Position numbers and translations under genes: made by a program. From the NCBI RefSeq assembly GCF_900143515.1, contig NZ_FSQT01000002.1, positions 3,597,501 to 3,661,500 of the forward strand: a stretch of 64,000 bases of DNA, in the 5' to 3' direction. The DNA comes from Micromonospora cremea (lineage in GTDB: Bacteria > Actinomycetota > Actinomycetes > Mycobacteriales > Micromonosporaceae). Of this stretch, positions 9,980 to 19,327 are shown piece after piece. The stretch's first letter is position 1. The number at the start of each line of letters is the position of its first letter. Under the pieces are notes generated by a model. That model saw nothing but the letters and a program-made list of their open reading frames with translations, was not told where the DNA came from and did not search any database.

Positions 9980-10825
9980 TCAGGGGAGGGGGCAGGGTTG
10001 CCGCCAGGCGTTCAGCGTTCGTTCCTTGCGGATGGACGCGAAGCCGTAGCCGACGGTGGTGACGCAGAAGTCGTCGGTCGAGCCGGTGTACTCGACGTGG
10101 AAGACCGGCTTGTCGGCGTCGGCGAAGGGCAGCAACTTGGCGCACTGATCCAGCCGGACGCACTCCTCGTTGATCGCGAAGTCGAAGTCCGGGGCCAGTG
10201 CGGCGACCTGCGGTACGTCGTTGACCAGCCCGGGGGAGAGGTCCAGCGACCGGGCCAGCCGGGCGAGCCGCCGGTTGAACAGCAGTTGGTGGTCGAAGTC
10301 GAGCGGGAAGCCGCTGCGGTGCGCGTACGCGTCGGCGTCGGCCAGCGCCACCGCGCCGAAGCCCTTGCCCCGGCAGAGCCGGAACCGGTCGGCCAGCACC
10401 GGCTCGAGGGTGTCCCACCGCCGGACATCCAGCCATCGGCTGCCGGGTTGGCGGCCGGACGAGCCCTGTACGGCGGCCGGGAGCCGACTGGCGTCCGGGT
10501 CGGCCGAGCGGACCGAGCCGACGTGAACGTGGCAGATCAGCCGGCGGTCCCGGGAGCGCAGTTCGGCGGTCTGGGCGGCGGTGGTGGCCACCGGGTCGAG
10601 CAGGAAGACGTCGGCGTCCACCGTCGGGTCGAGCGGGCCGCGGAGCTGCCACTGCCACTGCCAGTGCCGGGCCTGGTCGGCCGGCCACCGGGTGGGCGCG
10701 CCGGGCGGGGTGAACTCGACCCGGCAGCCGTACGCCGGCACCACCAGGACGAGGGCGACGCTGGCCGCCACGATTCGGCGCAGCGGGCGTGCTACGACGG
10801 CGCGTCGCCGCAGCCGGATCCGCAT
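9980..10825 (-). CDS. secreted GH114-like (TIM-barrel) protein
   Basis: A 281-residue exported protein. An Arg-rich start and hydrophobic helix (about 15-33) form a signal peptide, possibly a lipoprotein signal because it ends AYGC. The rest follows the endo-alpha-1,4-polygalactosaminidase (GH114) pattern: paired Trp-rich start, ICHVHVGS strand, GSRWLDVRRWD, CRGKGFGAVALADADAY, and NEECVRLDQC. Such enzymes are thought to cut galactosaminogalactan-type polymers. The substrate is not known. Four Cys in the C-terminal half could form disulfides. Confidence 0.7.
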   Translation of the reverse strand: MRIRLRRRAVVARPLRRIVAASVALVLVVPAYGCRVEFTPPGAPTRWPADQARHWQWQWQLRGPLDPTVDADVFLLDPVATTAAQTAELRSRDRRLICHVHVGSVRSADPDASRLPAAVQGSSGRQPGSRWLDVRRWDTLEPVLADRFRLCRGKGFGAVALADADAYAHRSGFPLDFDHQLLFNRRLARLARSLDLSPGLVNDVPQVAALAPDFDFAINEECVRLDQCAKLLPFADADKPVFHVEYTGSTDDFCVTTVGYGFASIRKERTLNAWRQPCPLP

Positions 10826-10945
10826 CGGCAGCTCCCGGGTCCCGGGCGGCCGGTCGCCGCCCTCACCGGTACGCCGCCGCCCCCACGCTCCGGCCCGGCG
10901 TACCTCACCGGGTCAAACGAGCGCGGGGGCGCGGACGACGCGCGG

Positions 10946-12067
10946 TCAGCGCGGCGCCGCGAAGACCTGCGTCCAGTACGGCCCGTTGCTGTTGGCGATG
11001 CCGACGCCGATCTCGGTGAACGCGCAGTTCAGGATGTTCGCCCGGTGGCCGGAGCTGTTCATCCAGGCGTCCATCACCGCGGCCGGGGTCTTCTGGTTCC
11101 ACGCCACGTTCTCGCCGTAGGTGCGCCAGGCGTAGCCCACCCGGTCCAGCCGGACGCCGGCGTTGCTGCCGTCGCTGCCGGTGTGCGACATGTTCTGGTG
11201 GTCGGCCTGATCCTGGCTGTGCCGCTGGGCGGCGGTCATCAGCTTGTCGTCGATGCTCAGCGCCTTGCAGCCGGCCTTGGCCCGTTCGGCGTTGACCAGG
11301 TCCACCACCTCGCGAGCCTGCGCGCTGACGGTGCCGCTGCCGCTGGAGCCCGTGCTGGTGGTGGTGCTCGGCGCGCTGCTGCGCTCGACGCTGCGCCGCG
11401 AGGCGGCGTTGGTGCGTGACGGCGCCGGGGTGGGCTTGACGACCTTGCTCGGCGTCGGGCTCGGCCTGGCCGAGCTGGGCGCGGCGGTCGGGGAGGGCGC
11501 GACCAGGGTGTCGACCGTCGGCTGCTCGGTCGGCACCGCGGGCGCGGCGGCGAGGGTGTCGTCGACGGCGGTCGGCTCGGCGGCGGTGTCGTTCCCGCCG
11601 GGCATCGCGAGCGCGCCGATGCCGAGGCTCACCACGAGGGTGGCCGCCGCGGCGGCGCCGCCGATCATCAGCGGCCGACGCCAGCGCCGCGGGGAGCGGT
11701 GTCGCCCCTCACCCGGTCGGCCGGCGTCGGTCGGACCGGTCCGCCAGCCGTCGGTGGTCTCCTCGACGGGGGCGCTGTCGCGCCAGCCGCCGGTCGACTC
11801 GTCGTCCTGTTGGTAGGCGGGCTCGTACGCCGGCCAGGCGGCGGTGTGGCCGTCGGCGGGCCCGGCGGGGGCCGGCGGTTCCGGCTGCCAACGAGCGGTG
11901 GGCTGCGCGTGGTGCCACTCGTCGCCGGGCTGGTCGGGGTCGTCGTCGCCGAACAGGTAGGCCGAGCGGGGTTCCGGGCGGTCCCTCAGCCAGTCCGGCT
12001 CGTCGGTCGGCCGCTCGGCGCGCCGGGGGGCGCCGTTCGGGTCCATCGGGTCGGTCCAGCCGTACAC
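10946..12067 (-). CDS. membrane-anchored CAP (SCP/PR1) domain protein
   Basis: 373 residues: a ~130-residue charged cytoplasmic N-terminus, one membrane helix (about 133-155, GGAAAAATLVVSLGIGALAM), a Pro/Ser/Thr-rich extracellular stalk (about 175-245) and a C-terminal CAP domain (about 255-373). The domain has the family features HSQDQADHQNMSHTG, YGENVAWN and MNSSGHRANILN. CAP proteins act outside the cell; bacterial members are linked to wall and spore biology without a settled activity. The ATG follows GTGGAGGCAGT. Single gene, minus strand. Confidence 0.85.
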   Translation of the reverse strand: MYGWTDPMDPNGAPRRAERPTDEPDWLRDRPEPRSAYLFGDDDPDQPGDEWHHAQPTARWQPEPPAPAGPADGHTAAWPAYEPAYQQDDESTGGWRDSAPVEETTDGWRTGPTDAGRPGEGRHRSPRRWRRPLMIGGAAAAATLVVSLGIGALAMPGGNDTAAEPTAVDDTLAAAPAVPTEQPTVDTLVAPSPTAAPSSARPSPTPSKVVKPTPAPSRTNAASRRSVERSSAPSTTTSTGSSGSGTVSAQAREVVDLVNAERAKAGCKALSIDDKLMTAAQRHSQDQADHQNMSHTGSDGSNAGVRLDRVGYAWRTYGENVAWNQKTPAAVMDAWMNSSGHRANILNCAFTEIGVGIANSNGPYWTQVFAAPR

Positions 12068-12438
12068 GGCACTGCCTCCACGGGGTCGGTTGCGGGCCGG
12101 GGTGACGCTACGACTCGCCCACGACCTGCGGCAACGTGGCTAAGGAAGAGTTAAGGGGAAGTCGGACGCCAGGGTGCGGACTTCCCGGAATTCCGGCGTA
12201 CAGTAAAGGTGTCCGGACAGAGAGTGTCCGTGCCTTGAGGCAGCCCCCCGACAAGTGGACAGGTCGACGTAGAGATGATCTACGGCCTGCGAGAACTTGA
12301 CGAAGGAGGGGTTTGCGGCTCAATATATAGGTGTCGCCAGTCGCGCCCGGTCATGCCCAGATACAGCTGGAATGACAGTCGCGTATGAATGGGCGCGCGT
12401 TGGCCGGCCTTTCCGGCAGCGCATATCAAGGAGTCAGC
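12068..12438 (+). promoter_or_regulatory. gap with candidate promoter of the coiled-coil gene
   Basis: About 370 bp between divergent genes. It holds a palindrome CCGGAATTCCGG (12185-12196), a hairpin CGGACA-N5-TGTCCG (12214-12230) and a second small hairpin (12231-12242). A candidate -35 TTGACG lies at 12297-12302, with CAATAT/TATATA at 12321-12329 as the -10 region. Plus-strand transcription would run into the gene at 12439. I looked for a c-di-AMP riboswitch serving the CAP gene and saw none. Confidence 0.4.
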
Positions 12439-12633
12439 ATGGCGAAGGCCCTCTACGGCCACGTAGGTGCAGCGCCCGACCGGCGCCTGCTCGACGAGGT
12501 CACCCGACTGCGTGCCAGGGTTCAGGCACTGGAGTTCGAGATCACGCGTCTGCGCGCCGACAACGATCGGCTCGCGGCGGCTGCGGCGGAGGCGGACGAC
12601 CTGCTTCGTCTGGCCGAGCCGGCGCTGACCTGA
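12439..12633 (+). CDS. small coiled-coil protein
   Basis: 64 residues. After a short start (AKALYGHVGAAPD), residues 15-60 form a leucine-heptad coiled coil (LDEVTRLRARVQALEFEITR). The ATG is preceded by AAGGAG at a good distance, which favours it over an in-frame ATG further upstream. It is short and acidic, without enzymatic motifs. Its position just upstream of smc may be chance, since a terminator separates them. Function unknown. Confidence 0.7.
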   Translation: MAKALYGHVGAAPDRRLLDEVTRLRARVQALEFEITRLRADNDRLAAAAAEADDLLRLAEPALT

Positions 12634-12672
12634 TCTTCGGGGTCGGAAAACTGAATCGCACCATCGCAAAAA

Positions 12673-12702
12673 TGCGCGCCGACACCTCTGTGCCGGCGCG
12701 CA
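12673..12702 (+). terminator. hairpin after the coiled-coil gene
   Basis: A 13-bp stem with one mismatch (TGCGCGCCG... / ...CGGCGCGCA) and a CTCT loop, 40 bp after the stop codon. It isolates the small gene from smc. Confidence 0.65.
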
Positions 12703-13001
12703 ACGCTGTCCGGCCCCTTTCCCGGCCGACGATTTATGATCTTGCGTTGGGCGGCACTGGAACCGCGCCAGTTGTTTCCGGAAACGCATCGGTCGGCGTA
12801 CCGATCATGAACGGTGTTTGTCTTTTTCGCCGCCTCCCGAACAACTGCGCGGTCGGCTCGCGCGCACGTCCCGCCCTCCCGGCCGGCGCGCTCCGGGGCG
12901 GGTCGCGTGCCCGACCGCTCCCGCCACCGGGTTAGTCTGCGGGTTCACCAGGTCCGCGCAGCCGGCGACGGTACGGCGGCCACCGGACGAGGATCGAGAA
13001 G
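12703..13001 (+). promoter_or_regulatory. smc upstream region
   Basis: About 300 bp with no gene. It contains GTTTCCGGAAAC (a perfect 12-bp palindrome) and ATCGGT-N6-ACCGAT (12788-12805), possible regulator sites. No promoter hexamers can be named with confidence. Confidence 0.3.
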
Positions 13002-16000
13002 GTGTATCTCAAGAGCCTGACGGTGAAGGGCTTCAAGTCCTTCGCCTCCGCCACGACGTTGAAGCTGGAGCCCGGGATCACCTGCGTGGTGGGTCCGAAC
13101 GGCTCCGGCAAGTCCAACGTCGTCGACGCCATCGCCTGGGTGCTCGGCGAGCAGGGCGCCAAGGCGCTGCGCGGCGGCAAGATGGAGGACGTCATCTTCG
13201 CCGGCACCGCCGGCCGGGCGCCGCTGGGTCGCGCCGAGGTCACCCTCACCATCGACAACACCGACGGCGCGCTGCCGATCGAGTACACCGAGGTCTCCAT
13301 CACCCGCCGGATGTTCCGCTCCGGCGAGAGCGAGTACGAGATCAACGGCGACACGTGCCGGTTGCTGGACATCCAGGAGCTGCTCTCCGACTCCGGCATC
13401 GGCCGGGAGATGCACATCATCGTCGGCCAGGGCCGGCTCGACGGCATGCTGCACGCCAAGCCGGAGGACCGCCGGGCGTTCATCGAGGAGGCAGCCGGCG
13501 TCCTCAAGCACCGCAAGCGCAAGGAAAAGGCGCTGCGCAAGCTCGACGCGATGCAGGTGAATCTCAACCGCGTCACCGACCTCACCGCCGAACTGCGCCG
13601 CCAGCTCAAGCCGCTGGGCCGGCAGGCGGAGGTGGCCCGGCGGGCCGCCGCCATCCAGGCCAACCTGCGCGATGCCCGGCTGCGGCTGCTCGCCGACGAC
13701 CTGGCGACCCTGCGGACCACCCTGGACCGGGAGATCGCCGACGAGACCGCGCTGCGGGAGCGCCGCGAACAGGTCGAGGCCGAGCACGCCGAGGTGCAGG
13801 GCCGGCTCGGTGAGCTGGAGGCCGCGCTGGCCGAGGACGCCCCGCTGCTCGCCGCCGCCCAGGACACCTGGTACAAGCTCTCCGCCCTGCAGGAACGCTT
13901 CCGGTCCATCGAACAGCTCGCCCGGGAACGGCTGCGGCACCTGAGCGCCACCGGCGACGACGAGCGGACCGGTCGCGACCCGGACCAGCTGGAGGCCGAG
14001 GCCGAGCGGGTCCGCGAGCAGGAGGAGGAGCTGCGCGCGGCACTCACCGACGACCAGATCCGGCTGGCCGAGGCGGTGGAGCACCGCCAGGAGCTGGAAC
14101 GTCAGCTCGCCGCCGCCGAACGGGAGCTGGTCGCCGCCGCAAAGGCCATCGCCGACCGGCGCGAGGGGATGGCCCGGCTCACCGGTCAGGTCAACTCGGC
14201 CCGGGCCCGGACCACCAGCGCCGGTGAGGAGATCGAACGGCTCACCGTCGCGCACGTCGACGCGTTGAGCCGCGCCGAGCGGGCGCAGGCCGACCTGGAC
14301 GCGGTCTCGGCGCAGTCCACCGAGGCGGACCGGGACAACGCCGACCTGGACGCCCGGCACGCCGAGGCGGTCGCCGGGCAGGAGCGGGCGCAGGCCACCG
14401 TCCGGTCGCTGGCCGACGCCGAGCGGACGGCGGAGAAGGACGCGGCCACCTGGAAGGCCCGGGAGGAGGCGCTCTCCCTGGGCCTGCGGCGCAAGGACGG
14501 CTCGGGCGCGCTGCTCGCCCGAGCCGGCGACGTGCCCGGCCTGCTCGGCAGCCTCGCCGGGCTGCTCACCGTCGCCCCGGGGCACGAGGCCGCGCTCGCC
14601 GCCGCGCTCGGCGGCCTCGCCGACGCGGTCGCGGTCAGCGGGGTGGACGAGGCCGTCGAGGCCATGCGGCTGCTCAAGATCTCCGACGCCGGTCGGGCCG
14701 GCCTGCTGGTGGGCAGCCCGGCCGGGCCCGGCATGACCGGCTCCGCCGACGCGCTGCGTCCAAAGGTGCCCGACGGCGCGCGATGGGCGCCCGACCTGGT
14801 GGAATGCTCCGCCGAGCTGCGCCCCGCGGTGCACCGGGCGCTGCGCGACGTGGTGCTCGTCGATGACCTGGCAGCCGCGGCCGACCTGGTCGCCGGCAAC
14901 CCCGAGCTGCGCGCGGTCACCCCGGACGGGGACGTCGTCGGGGCGTACGCGGCGGCCGGCGGGTCGGCCAAGGCGCCCAGCTACATCGAGGTGCAGGCGG
15001 CCGTCGAGGAGGCCCGCAGCAACCGGCTCGCCGCCGAGCGCGCCGGCGCGGAGCTGCGCGACCAACTCGTCGAGGCACGCGCCGAGGTGGCCGCCGCCAA
15101 GGACGTCGTGCAGCACGCCGCCGCCGAGAAGCGCGAGGCGGAGAGCCACCGGAACGCCGCCGCCCGCCGACTGGCCGAACTGGGCGCGGCGGCCCGCTCG
15201 GCGAAGGCGGAGACCGACCGCCTCGGCGAGTCCCGGGCCCGCGCCGAGGCGGCCCGGCAGCGGGACCTCACCGCGCTGGCCGAGCTGGAGGAGCGGCTGC
15301 GGCTGACCGAGGAGACCCCGGTCGACGCCGAGCCCTCCACCGAGGAGCGGGACCAGCTCGCCGCGATGGTGCCGCAGGCGCGGCAGAACGAGATGGAGGT
15401 CCGGCTCGCGGTGCGTACCGCCGAGGAACGGGTCTCCTCGATCGCCGGCCGGGCCGACTCGCTGGCCCGGCAGGCCACCACGGAGCGGGCCGCCCGGGAA
15501 CGCGCCGCGGCCCGGCGGGCCGCCCGCACCCGGGGCGCGGGCATCGCCCGGGCCGTCGCCGGCGGCGCCCGGGAGGCGCTCACCCGGCTCACCACCTCGA
15601 TCGCGGCGGCGGAGGAGCACCGCGACGCGGTGGCCCGGGAACGCGCCGCCCGCGAGGCGGAACTCCAGGAGGTACGCGGGGCCGCCAAGCGGTTCGGCGC
15701 GGAGCTGGAGCGGCTGACCAGCCAGGTGCACCGGGACGAGGTGGCCCGCGCCGAGCAGCGGCTGCGCATCGAGCAGCTGGAGGCGAAGGCCGCCGAGGAC
15801 TTCGGGCTGGACGTGGAGACCCTCGTCGCCGAGTACGGGCCTACCCAGCCCGTCCCGCCCACCCAGGCCGACGTCGCCGCGGCCGAACGCGACGGGCTGC
15901 CGGTGCCCGAGCCGGTCCGCTACGAGCGGCCGGTGCAGGAGAAGCGGGCCGCCAAGGCGGAACGCGAACTGGCCCTGCTCGGCAAGGTCAACCCGCTCGC

Positions 16001-16616
16001 GCTGGAGGAGTTCGCCGCGCTGGAGGAGCGTTACAAGTTCCTCTCCGAGCAGCTGGAGGACCTCAAGGCCACCCGGCGGGACCTGCTCACCGTGGTCAAG
16101 GACGTGGACGAGCGGATCCTGGAGGTCTTCGCCAGCGCGTTCGAGGACACCGCGCGGGAGTTCGAGCAGGTGTTCACCGTGCTCTTCCCCGGCGGCGAGG
16201 GCCGGCTGATCCTCACCGACCCCGAGGATTTGCTCACCACCGGCGTCGAGGTGGAGGCCCGCCCGCCGGGCAAGAAGATCAAACGACTGTCCCTGCTCTC
16301 CGGTGGCGAGCGGTCGCTGACCGCGGTGGCCATGCTGGTGGCGATCTTCCGCGCCCGGCCCAGCCCGTTCTACATCATGGACGAGGTGGAGGCGGCCCTG
16401 GACGACGTGAACCTGGGCCGGCTGATCACGCTGCTGGCACAGTTGCGGGAGAAGAGCCAGTTGATCGTCATCACGCACCAGAAGCGGACGATGGAGATCG
16501 CGGACGCGCTCTACGGAGTGACCATGCGCAGCGGGGTCACCCAGGTGATCAGTCAGCGGCTCAACCGGGCCGACGAGGACGACCAGCGGCGCAGCCGCGG
16601 CGAGGAGAACGGGTAG
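13002..16616 (+). CDS. smc: chromosome partition protein Smc
   Basis: Smc is the ATPase of the bacterial condensin that organises and segregates the chromosome with ScpA and ScpB. 1204 residues: N-terminal head with FKSFA and Walker A GPNGSGKSN (about 33-41), coiled coil (about 170-500), hinge (about 505-660, GLLGSLAGLLTVAPGHEAAL), returning coiled coil (about 665-1030), and C-terminal head with LLSGGERSLTAVA and Walker B FYIMDEVEAALDD. Start GTG at 13002 gives the conserved YLKSLTVKGFKSF. The next gene overlaps by one base. ftsY follows about 8 kb downstream. Confidence 0.97.
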   Translation: MYLKSLTVKGFKSFASATTLKLEPGITCVVGPNGSGKSNVVDAIAWVLGEQGAKALRGGKMEDVIFAGTAGRAPLGRAEVTLTIDNTDGALPIEYTEVSITRRMFRSGESEYEINGDTCRLLDIQELLSDSGIGREMHIIVGQGRLDGMLHAKPEDRRAFIEEAAGVLKHRKRKEKALRKLDAMQVNLNRVTDLTAELRRQLKPLGRQAEVARRAAAIQANLRDARLRLLADDLATLRTTLDREIADETALRERREQVEAEHAEVQGRLGELEAALAEDAPLLAAAQDTWYKLSALQERFRSIEQLARERLRHLSATGDDERTGRDPDQLEAEAERVREQEEELRAALTDDQIRLAEAVEHRQELERQLAAAERELVAAAKAIADRREGMARLTGQVNSARARTTSAGEEIERLTVAHVDALSRAERAQADLDAVSAQSTEADRDNADLDARHAEAVAGQERAQATVRSLADAERTAEKDAATWKAREEALSLGLRRKDGSGALLARAGDVPGLLGSLAGLLTVAPGHEAALAAALGGLADAVAVSGVDEAVEAMRLLKISDAGRAGLLVGSPAGPGMTGSADALRPKVPDGARWAPDLVECSAELRPAVHRALRDVVLVDDLAAAADLVAGNPELRAVTPDGDVVGAYAAAGGSAKAPSYIEVQAAVEEARSNRLAAERAGAELRDQLVEARAEVAAAKDVVQHAAAEKREAESHRNAAARRLAELGAAARSAKAETDRLGESRARAEAARQRDLTALAELEERLRLTEETPVDAEPSTEERDQLAAMVPQARQNEMEVRLAVRTAEERVSSIAGRADSLARQATTERAARERAAARRAARTRGAGIARAVAGGAREALTRLTTSIAAAEEHRDAVARERAAREAELQEVRGAAKRFGAELERLTSQVHRDEVARAEQRLRIEQLEAKAAEDFGLDVETLVAEYGPTQPVPPTQADVAAAERDGLPVPEPVRYERPVQEKRAAKAERELALLGKVNPLALEEFAALEERYKFLSEQLEDLKATRRDLLTVVKDVDERILEVFASAFEDTAREFEQVFTVLFPGGEGRLILTDPEDLLTTGVEVEARPPGKKIKRLSLLSGGERSLTAVAMLVAIFRARPSPFYIMDEVEAALDDVNLGRLITLLAQLREKSQLIVITHQKRTMEIADALYGVTMRSGVTQVISQRLNRADEDDQRRSRGEENG

Positions 16617-17236
16617 TGGCTCGGGAACGCGCGACGGCGCTCCTGCTGGATCTGGACGGCGTACTGCGCCGGTTCGACCCGGCGGTGGCCGCCGGGGTGG
16701 AGCGGGAGTACGGCCTCGCCGACGGGGTGCTCACCGAGATCGCCATGCAGTGGGGCCGGCTCCAGCCCGTGCTCACCGGCCAGGTCAGCCACGACGACTG
16801 GGTGAGCAGCGTGGCGGAGGCGCTGGCCGAGCCGGCCGGAGGCCCGGACCGGGCCCGAGCGGCGGTGCAGCAGTGGCAGCGCTACCGGGGTGAGGTGGAC
16901 ACCGAGGTGCTCGACTTCGTCCGGGAGGTACGCGGCGCCGGGATCAAGGTCGGCCTGGCCACCAACGCCACCGACCTGCTCGACGCCGACCTGGCCACGC
17001 TCGGCCTGACCGGCGAGCTGGACGTGGTGGTGAACTCGTCGACGCTCGGGGTGCACAAGCCGGCCCCGGATTACTTCCAGGCCGCCTGCGCGGCACTGGC
17101 CACCCCGCCGGCCCGGGTGCTCTTCGTCGACGACGAGGACTGGGCCGTCCGGGGCGCCCGGGCCGCCGGGCTGTCGGCGCACCGCTGGGGCGGGCACGCT
17201 GACCTGCGCTACCTGCGGGCGGCGCTCGCGTCCTGA
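16616..17236 (+). CDS. HAD-superfamily phosphatase
   Basis: 206 residues, HAD subfamily IA. Motif I is LLLDLDGVL with the nucleophile Asp12 and Asp14; motif II ATNAT; motif III lysine in HKPAPDYF; motif IV FVDDEDW. A helical cap (about 20-85) lies between motifs I and II. GTG start overlaps the smc stop by one base, so it is cotranscribed with smc. The substrate cannot be told from sequence. Confidence 0.85.
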   Translation: MARERATALLLDLDGVLRRFDPAVAAGVEREYGLADGVLTEIAMQWGRLQPVLTGQVSHDDWVSSVAEALAEPAGGPDRARAAVQQWQRYRGEVDTEVLDFVREVRGAGIKVGLATNATDLLDADLATLGLTGELDVVVNSSTLGVHKPAPDYFQAACAALATPPARVLFVDDEDWAVRGARAAGLSAHRWGGHADLRYLRAALAS

Positions 17237-17315
17237 GTGCGGCCGATCGGCACCGTCGCGCCGACATGGTGGCGTCCCGGTGAGCGACGCCGCCACCTCG
17301 GCGAGGTGCAGTGGA

Positions 17316-18266
17316 TCAGTGCAGGCCGGGGACCTGGGTGACCGTGAACGGCGGAGCCGGGGTGGGGGCGTTGAGTTGGCTGTTCACCCACAGCAGGCGG
17401 CCGGCGTCCCGGACGACGGTGGTCGGTGACTGCGTCAGGCTGGCCGGGCGGGACTGCCGCACGACCCGGGCCGTCCGCAGGTCGGCGTTCAGGATCGCCA
17501 GGTTCACCGCGAAGGCCCAGCCGCCCGCGCCGTCGGGGAAGTTCACCACTCCGTAGAGCTTGTCGCCCTCCAGCAGCAGCCCGTCAGCGCCCATCTGCCC
17601 GTTGACCACCTCGACGACCGTTGCCGTCCGCTCGACCAGGTCGACCCGCCACAGCCGCTCCGTGCCCGGCTCGCCGCTGCCCTGGTCGGCGACGAGCGCC
17701 ACCCGCCCGCCGTCGGCGACGGCGATGCCGTTGAGGAAGCCCGGCACGGCCGGGAAGTCGGCGGCGGTGAGCCACGGGACGAGGTCCCCGACCTCCGGGC
17801 CGTCCAGCGACGCCCGCCACACGGTGCCGGTGACCGAGTCGGTGACGTACACGGCATCGGCGGTGATCGCGAGGTCGTTGAGGACGGCGTCAGGCGCCGT
17901 GCGGCGGGCCAGCAGCCCGCCGTCCGAGGCGTAGACGAACAGCGTGCCGGTGTCCCAGCCGGCGACGAAGAGCCGGCCCCGCCGGTCGACGTGCACACCG
18001 GCGGCCCGGGTACGCCCGTCGGCGCCCGCCGGCAGGAACGGCCGCAGCTTCCGGTCTCGTACGTGACCGCGGTAGACGGTGCCGGTGCCGACGCTGGTGA
18101 CGTAGAGAGTGCCGTCCGGGGTGACCGCGATCCCCTCGGGCAGCACCCCCGGTTCCCGGGAGACCACGTACGTGTCAGGGCGCGGGCCGGCGCCGAGCGC
18201 CGGCGCGGGTACGGCGACGGTCAGCACGGCCAGGCTTGCGGTGGTCGAGGCGAGCAGCTTCTTCAT
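17316..18266 (-). CDS. secreted beta-propeller protein (SMP-30/NHL type)
   Basis: 316 residues from the ATG at 18266. The signal peptide KKLLASTTASLAVLTVAVPA is followed by six or so blades with repeats such as PEGIAVTPDGTLYVTSVGTG, VHVDRRGRLFVAGWDTGTLF and NDLAITADAVYVTDSVTGTV, the SMP-30/gluconolactonase propeller pattern. A GTG at 18302 would add 12 residues before the signal and is less likely. It is divergent from the regulator at 18344, and an inverted repeat lies between them. Probably an extracellular binding protein or lactonase. Confidence 0.78.
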   Translation of the reverse strand: MKKLLASTTASLAVLTVAVPAPALGAGPRPDTYVVSREPGVLPEGIAVTPDGTLYVTSVGTGTVYRGHVRDRKLRPFLPAGADGRTRAAGVHVDRRGRLFVAGWDTGTLFVYASDGGLLARRTAPDAVLNDLAITADAVYVTDSVTGTVWRASLDGPEVGDLVPWLTAADFPAVPGFLNGIAVADGGRVALVADQGSGEPGTERLWRVDLVERTATVVEVVNGQMGADGLLLEGDKLYGVVNFPDGAGGWAFAVNLAILNADLRTARVVRQSRPASLTQSPTTVVRDAGRLLWVNSQLNAPTPAPPFTVTQVPGLH

Positions 18267-18304
18267 GCGCCGAGGATCGCCGGACCGCAGGCCCCTCTCC
18301 ACCC

Positions 18305-18326
18305 CCTTTCACGTGCGGCTGAAAGG
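18305..18326. promoter_or_regulatory. candidate operator between divergent genes
   Basis: A perfect inverted repeat CCTTTCA-N8-TGAAAGG sits between the beta-propeller gene and the divergent helix-turn-helix regulator. A site in this position usually serves the neighbouring regulator for autocontrol and for control of the divergent gene. This is inference from position. Confidence 0.5.
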
Positions 18327-18343
18327 CGGTTAGCGTCGATGCC

Positions 18344-19318
18344 GTGGTGACCCTGCACCTGAGCGCGGCGGACCTCGGCCGTACCGTGCTGCGCTCCGCG
18401 CCGTCGGTGTTGCTGGAGCTGGGGGCGGCCGGGCAGCGGCTGTTCCAGGCCACCGTGCCGGAGCACCTGGCCGCGTGGCGGGCCCGCACCCGGGCCGCGC
18501 TGCGTCCGGAGATGCGGCCGTACCTGGACCTGTGCCGCCAGGAGCGCTGGTTCCCGGACTTCCTCACCCCGCCCGGCTTCGGCAGCGAACTGGGCGCTGC
18601 GCTGGCCGAGGTCGCGGCCACCCCCACGGCGGCCCTCACCGCGGAGCTGCGGCCCCGGATCGAGGCCGGTGAGCTGCCACCCCGGGTCGGTCCGCTCGCC
18701 GCCGGGGAACCGGCGGCGGTGCGCCGGCTGCTCGACGCGATGGTGGCGTTCCACGCCGTCGCGGTCGGTGCGTACTGGGAGACGATCGTCGCGGCGGTGC
18801 ACGCCGACCGGGCGGTGCGGGGTCGAGCCATCGGGGACGTGGGACTCGACCGGGTGCTCCGTGACCTCAGCCCGCACCTGCACTTCACGCCGACGGGTGA
18901 GACGTACGAGCTGTCGTACCGGTGCGCCTTCGGCGCCGACGTCGGTCTGTCGCCGGGCGGCCGGGGCGTCACGCTGGTGCCGTCGTACTTCGTGCCGCAG
19001 CCCGCGGTGCTCGACGACCCGGCCGGCCCGCTGGTGCTGACCTACCCGATCCGGCCGGCCCGGCGGGAGCTGACCACCAACCAGCCCCTCGCCCATCTGC
19101 TGGGGCGGACCCGGGCCGCGGTGCTGGGGGTGATCGTCGACGGCCCCAGCACGTCACAGGTGGCCCGGGCGGTGGGCATCTCGGTCGCCTCGGCCAGCCA
19201 GCACACCAGTACCCTGCGCCAGGCCGGGCTGATCGCCACTCACCGGGCCGGCTCGTCGGTGCTGCACACGCTGACCCCGCTGGGCGAGCACATGCTGCGG
19301 GCCGGGCGACCGAGCTGA
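18344..19318 (+). CDS. ArsR-type winged-helix transcriptional regulator
   Basis: 324 residues. The N-terminal ~240 residues form a large sensor-like domain seen in actinobacterial ArsR-like regulators (DUF5937 type, PYLDLCRQERWFPDFL). The C-terminal ~80 residues are a winged helix: LGRTRAAVLGVIVDG, recognition region TSQVARAVGISVASASQHTS, wing LIATHRAGSSVLHTLT. GTG at 18344 or 18347 are equal candidates. It is divergent from the secreted propeller gene, its likely target. Confidence 0.78.
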   Translation: MVTLHLSAADLGRTVLRSAPSVLLELGAAGQRLFQATVPEHLAAWRARTRAALRPEMRPYLDLCRQERWFPDFLTPPGFGSELGAALAEVAATPTAALTAELRPRIEAGELPPRVGPLAAGEPAAVRRLLDAMVAFHAVAVGAYWETIVAAVHADRAVRGRAIGDVGLDRVLRDLSPHLHFTPTGETYELSYRCAFGADVGLSPGGRGVTLVPSYFVPQPAVLDDPAGPLVLTYPIRPARRELTTNQPLAHLLGRTRAAVLGVIVDGPSTSQVARAVGISVASASQHTSTLRQAGLIATHRAGSSVLHTLTPLGEHMLRAGRPS

Positions 19319-19327
19319 CCGGCCGGG

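Noticed and set aside
9896..11419. Long plus-strand reading over the GH114-like and CAP genes
   Set aside because: Antisense shadow of the two minus-strand genes, Gly/Arg/Val-rich without domains.
12068..12438. c-di-AMP-type riboswitch upstream of the CAP gene
   Set aside because: No match to the ydaO consensus was seen; the hairpins are on the other strand's side and too small.
12945..16478. A 1177-codon open frame opposite smc
   Set aside because: Antisense reading caused by GC-rich codon bias; no start signals or homology, and smc is well supported.
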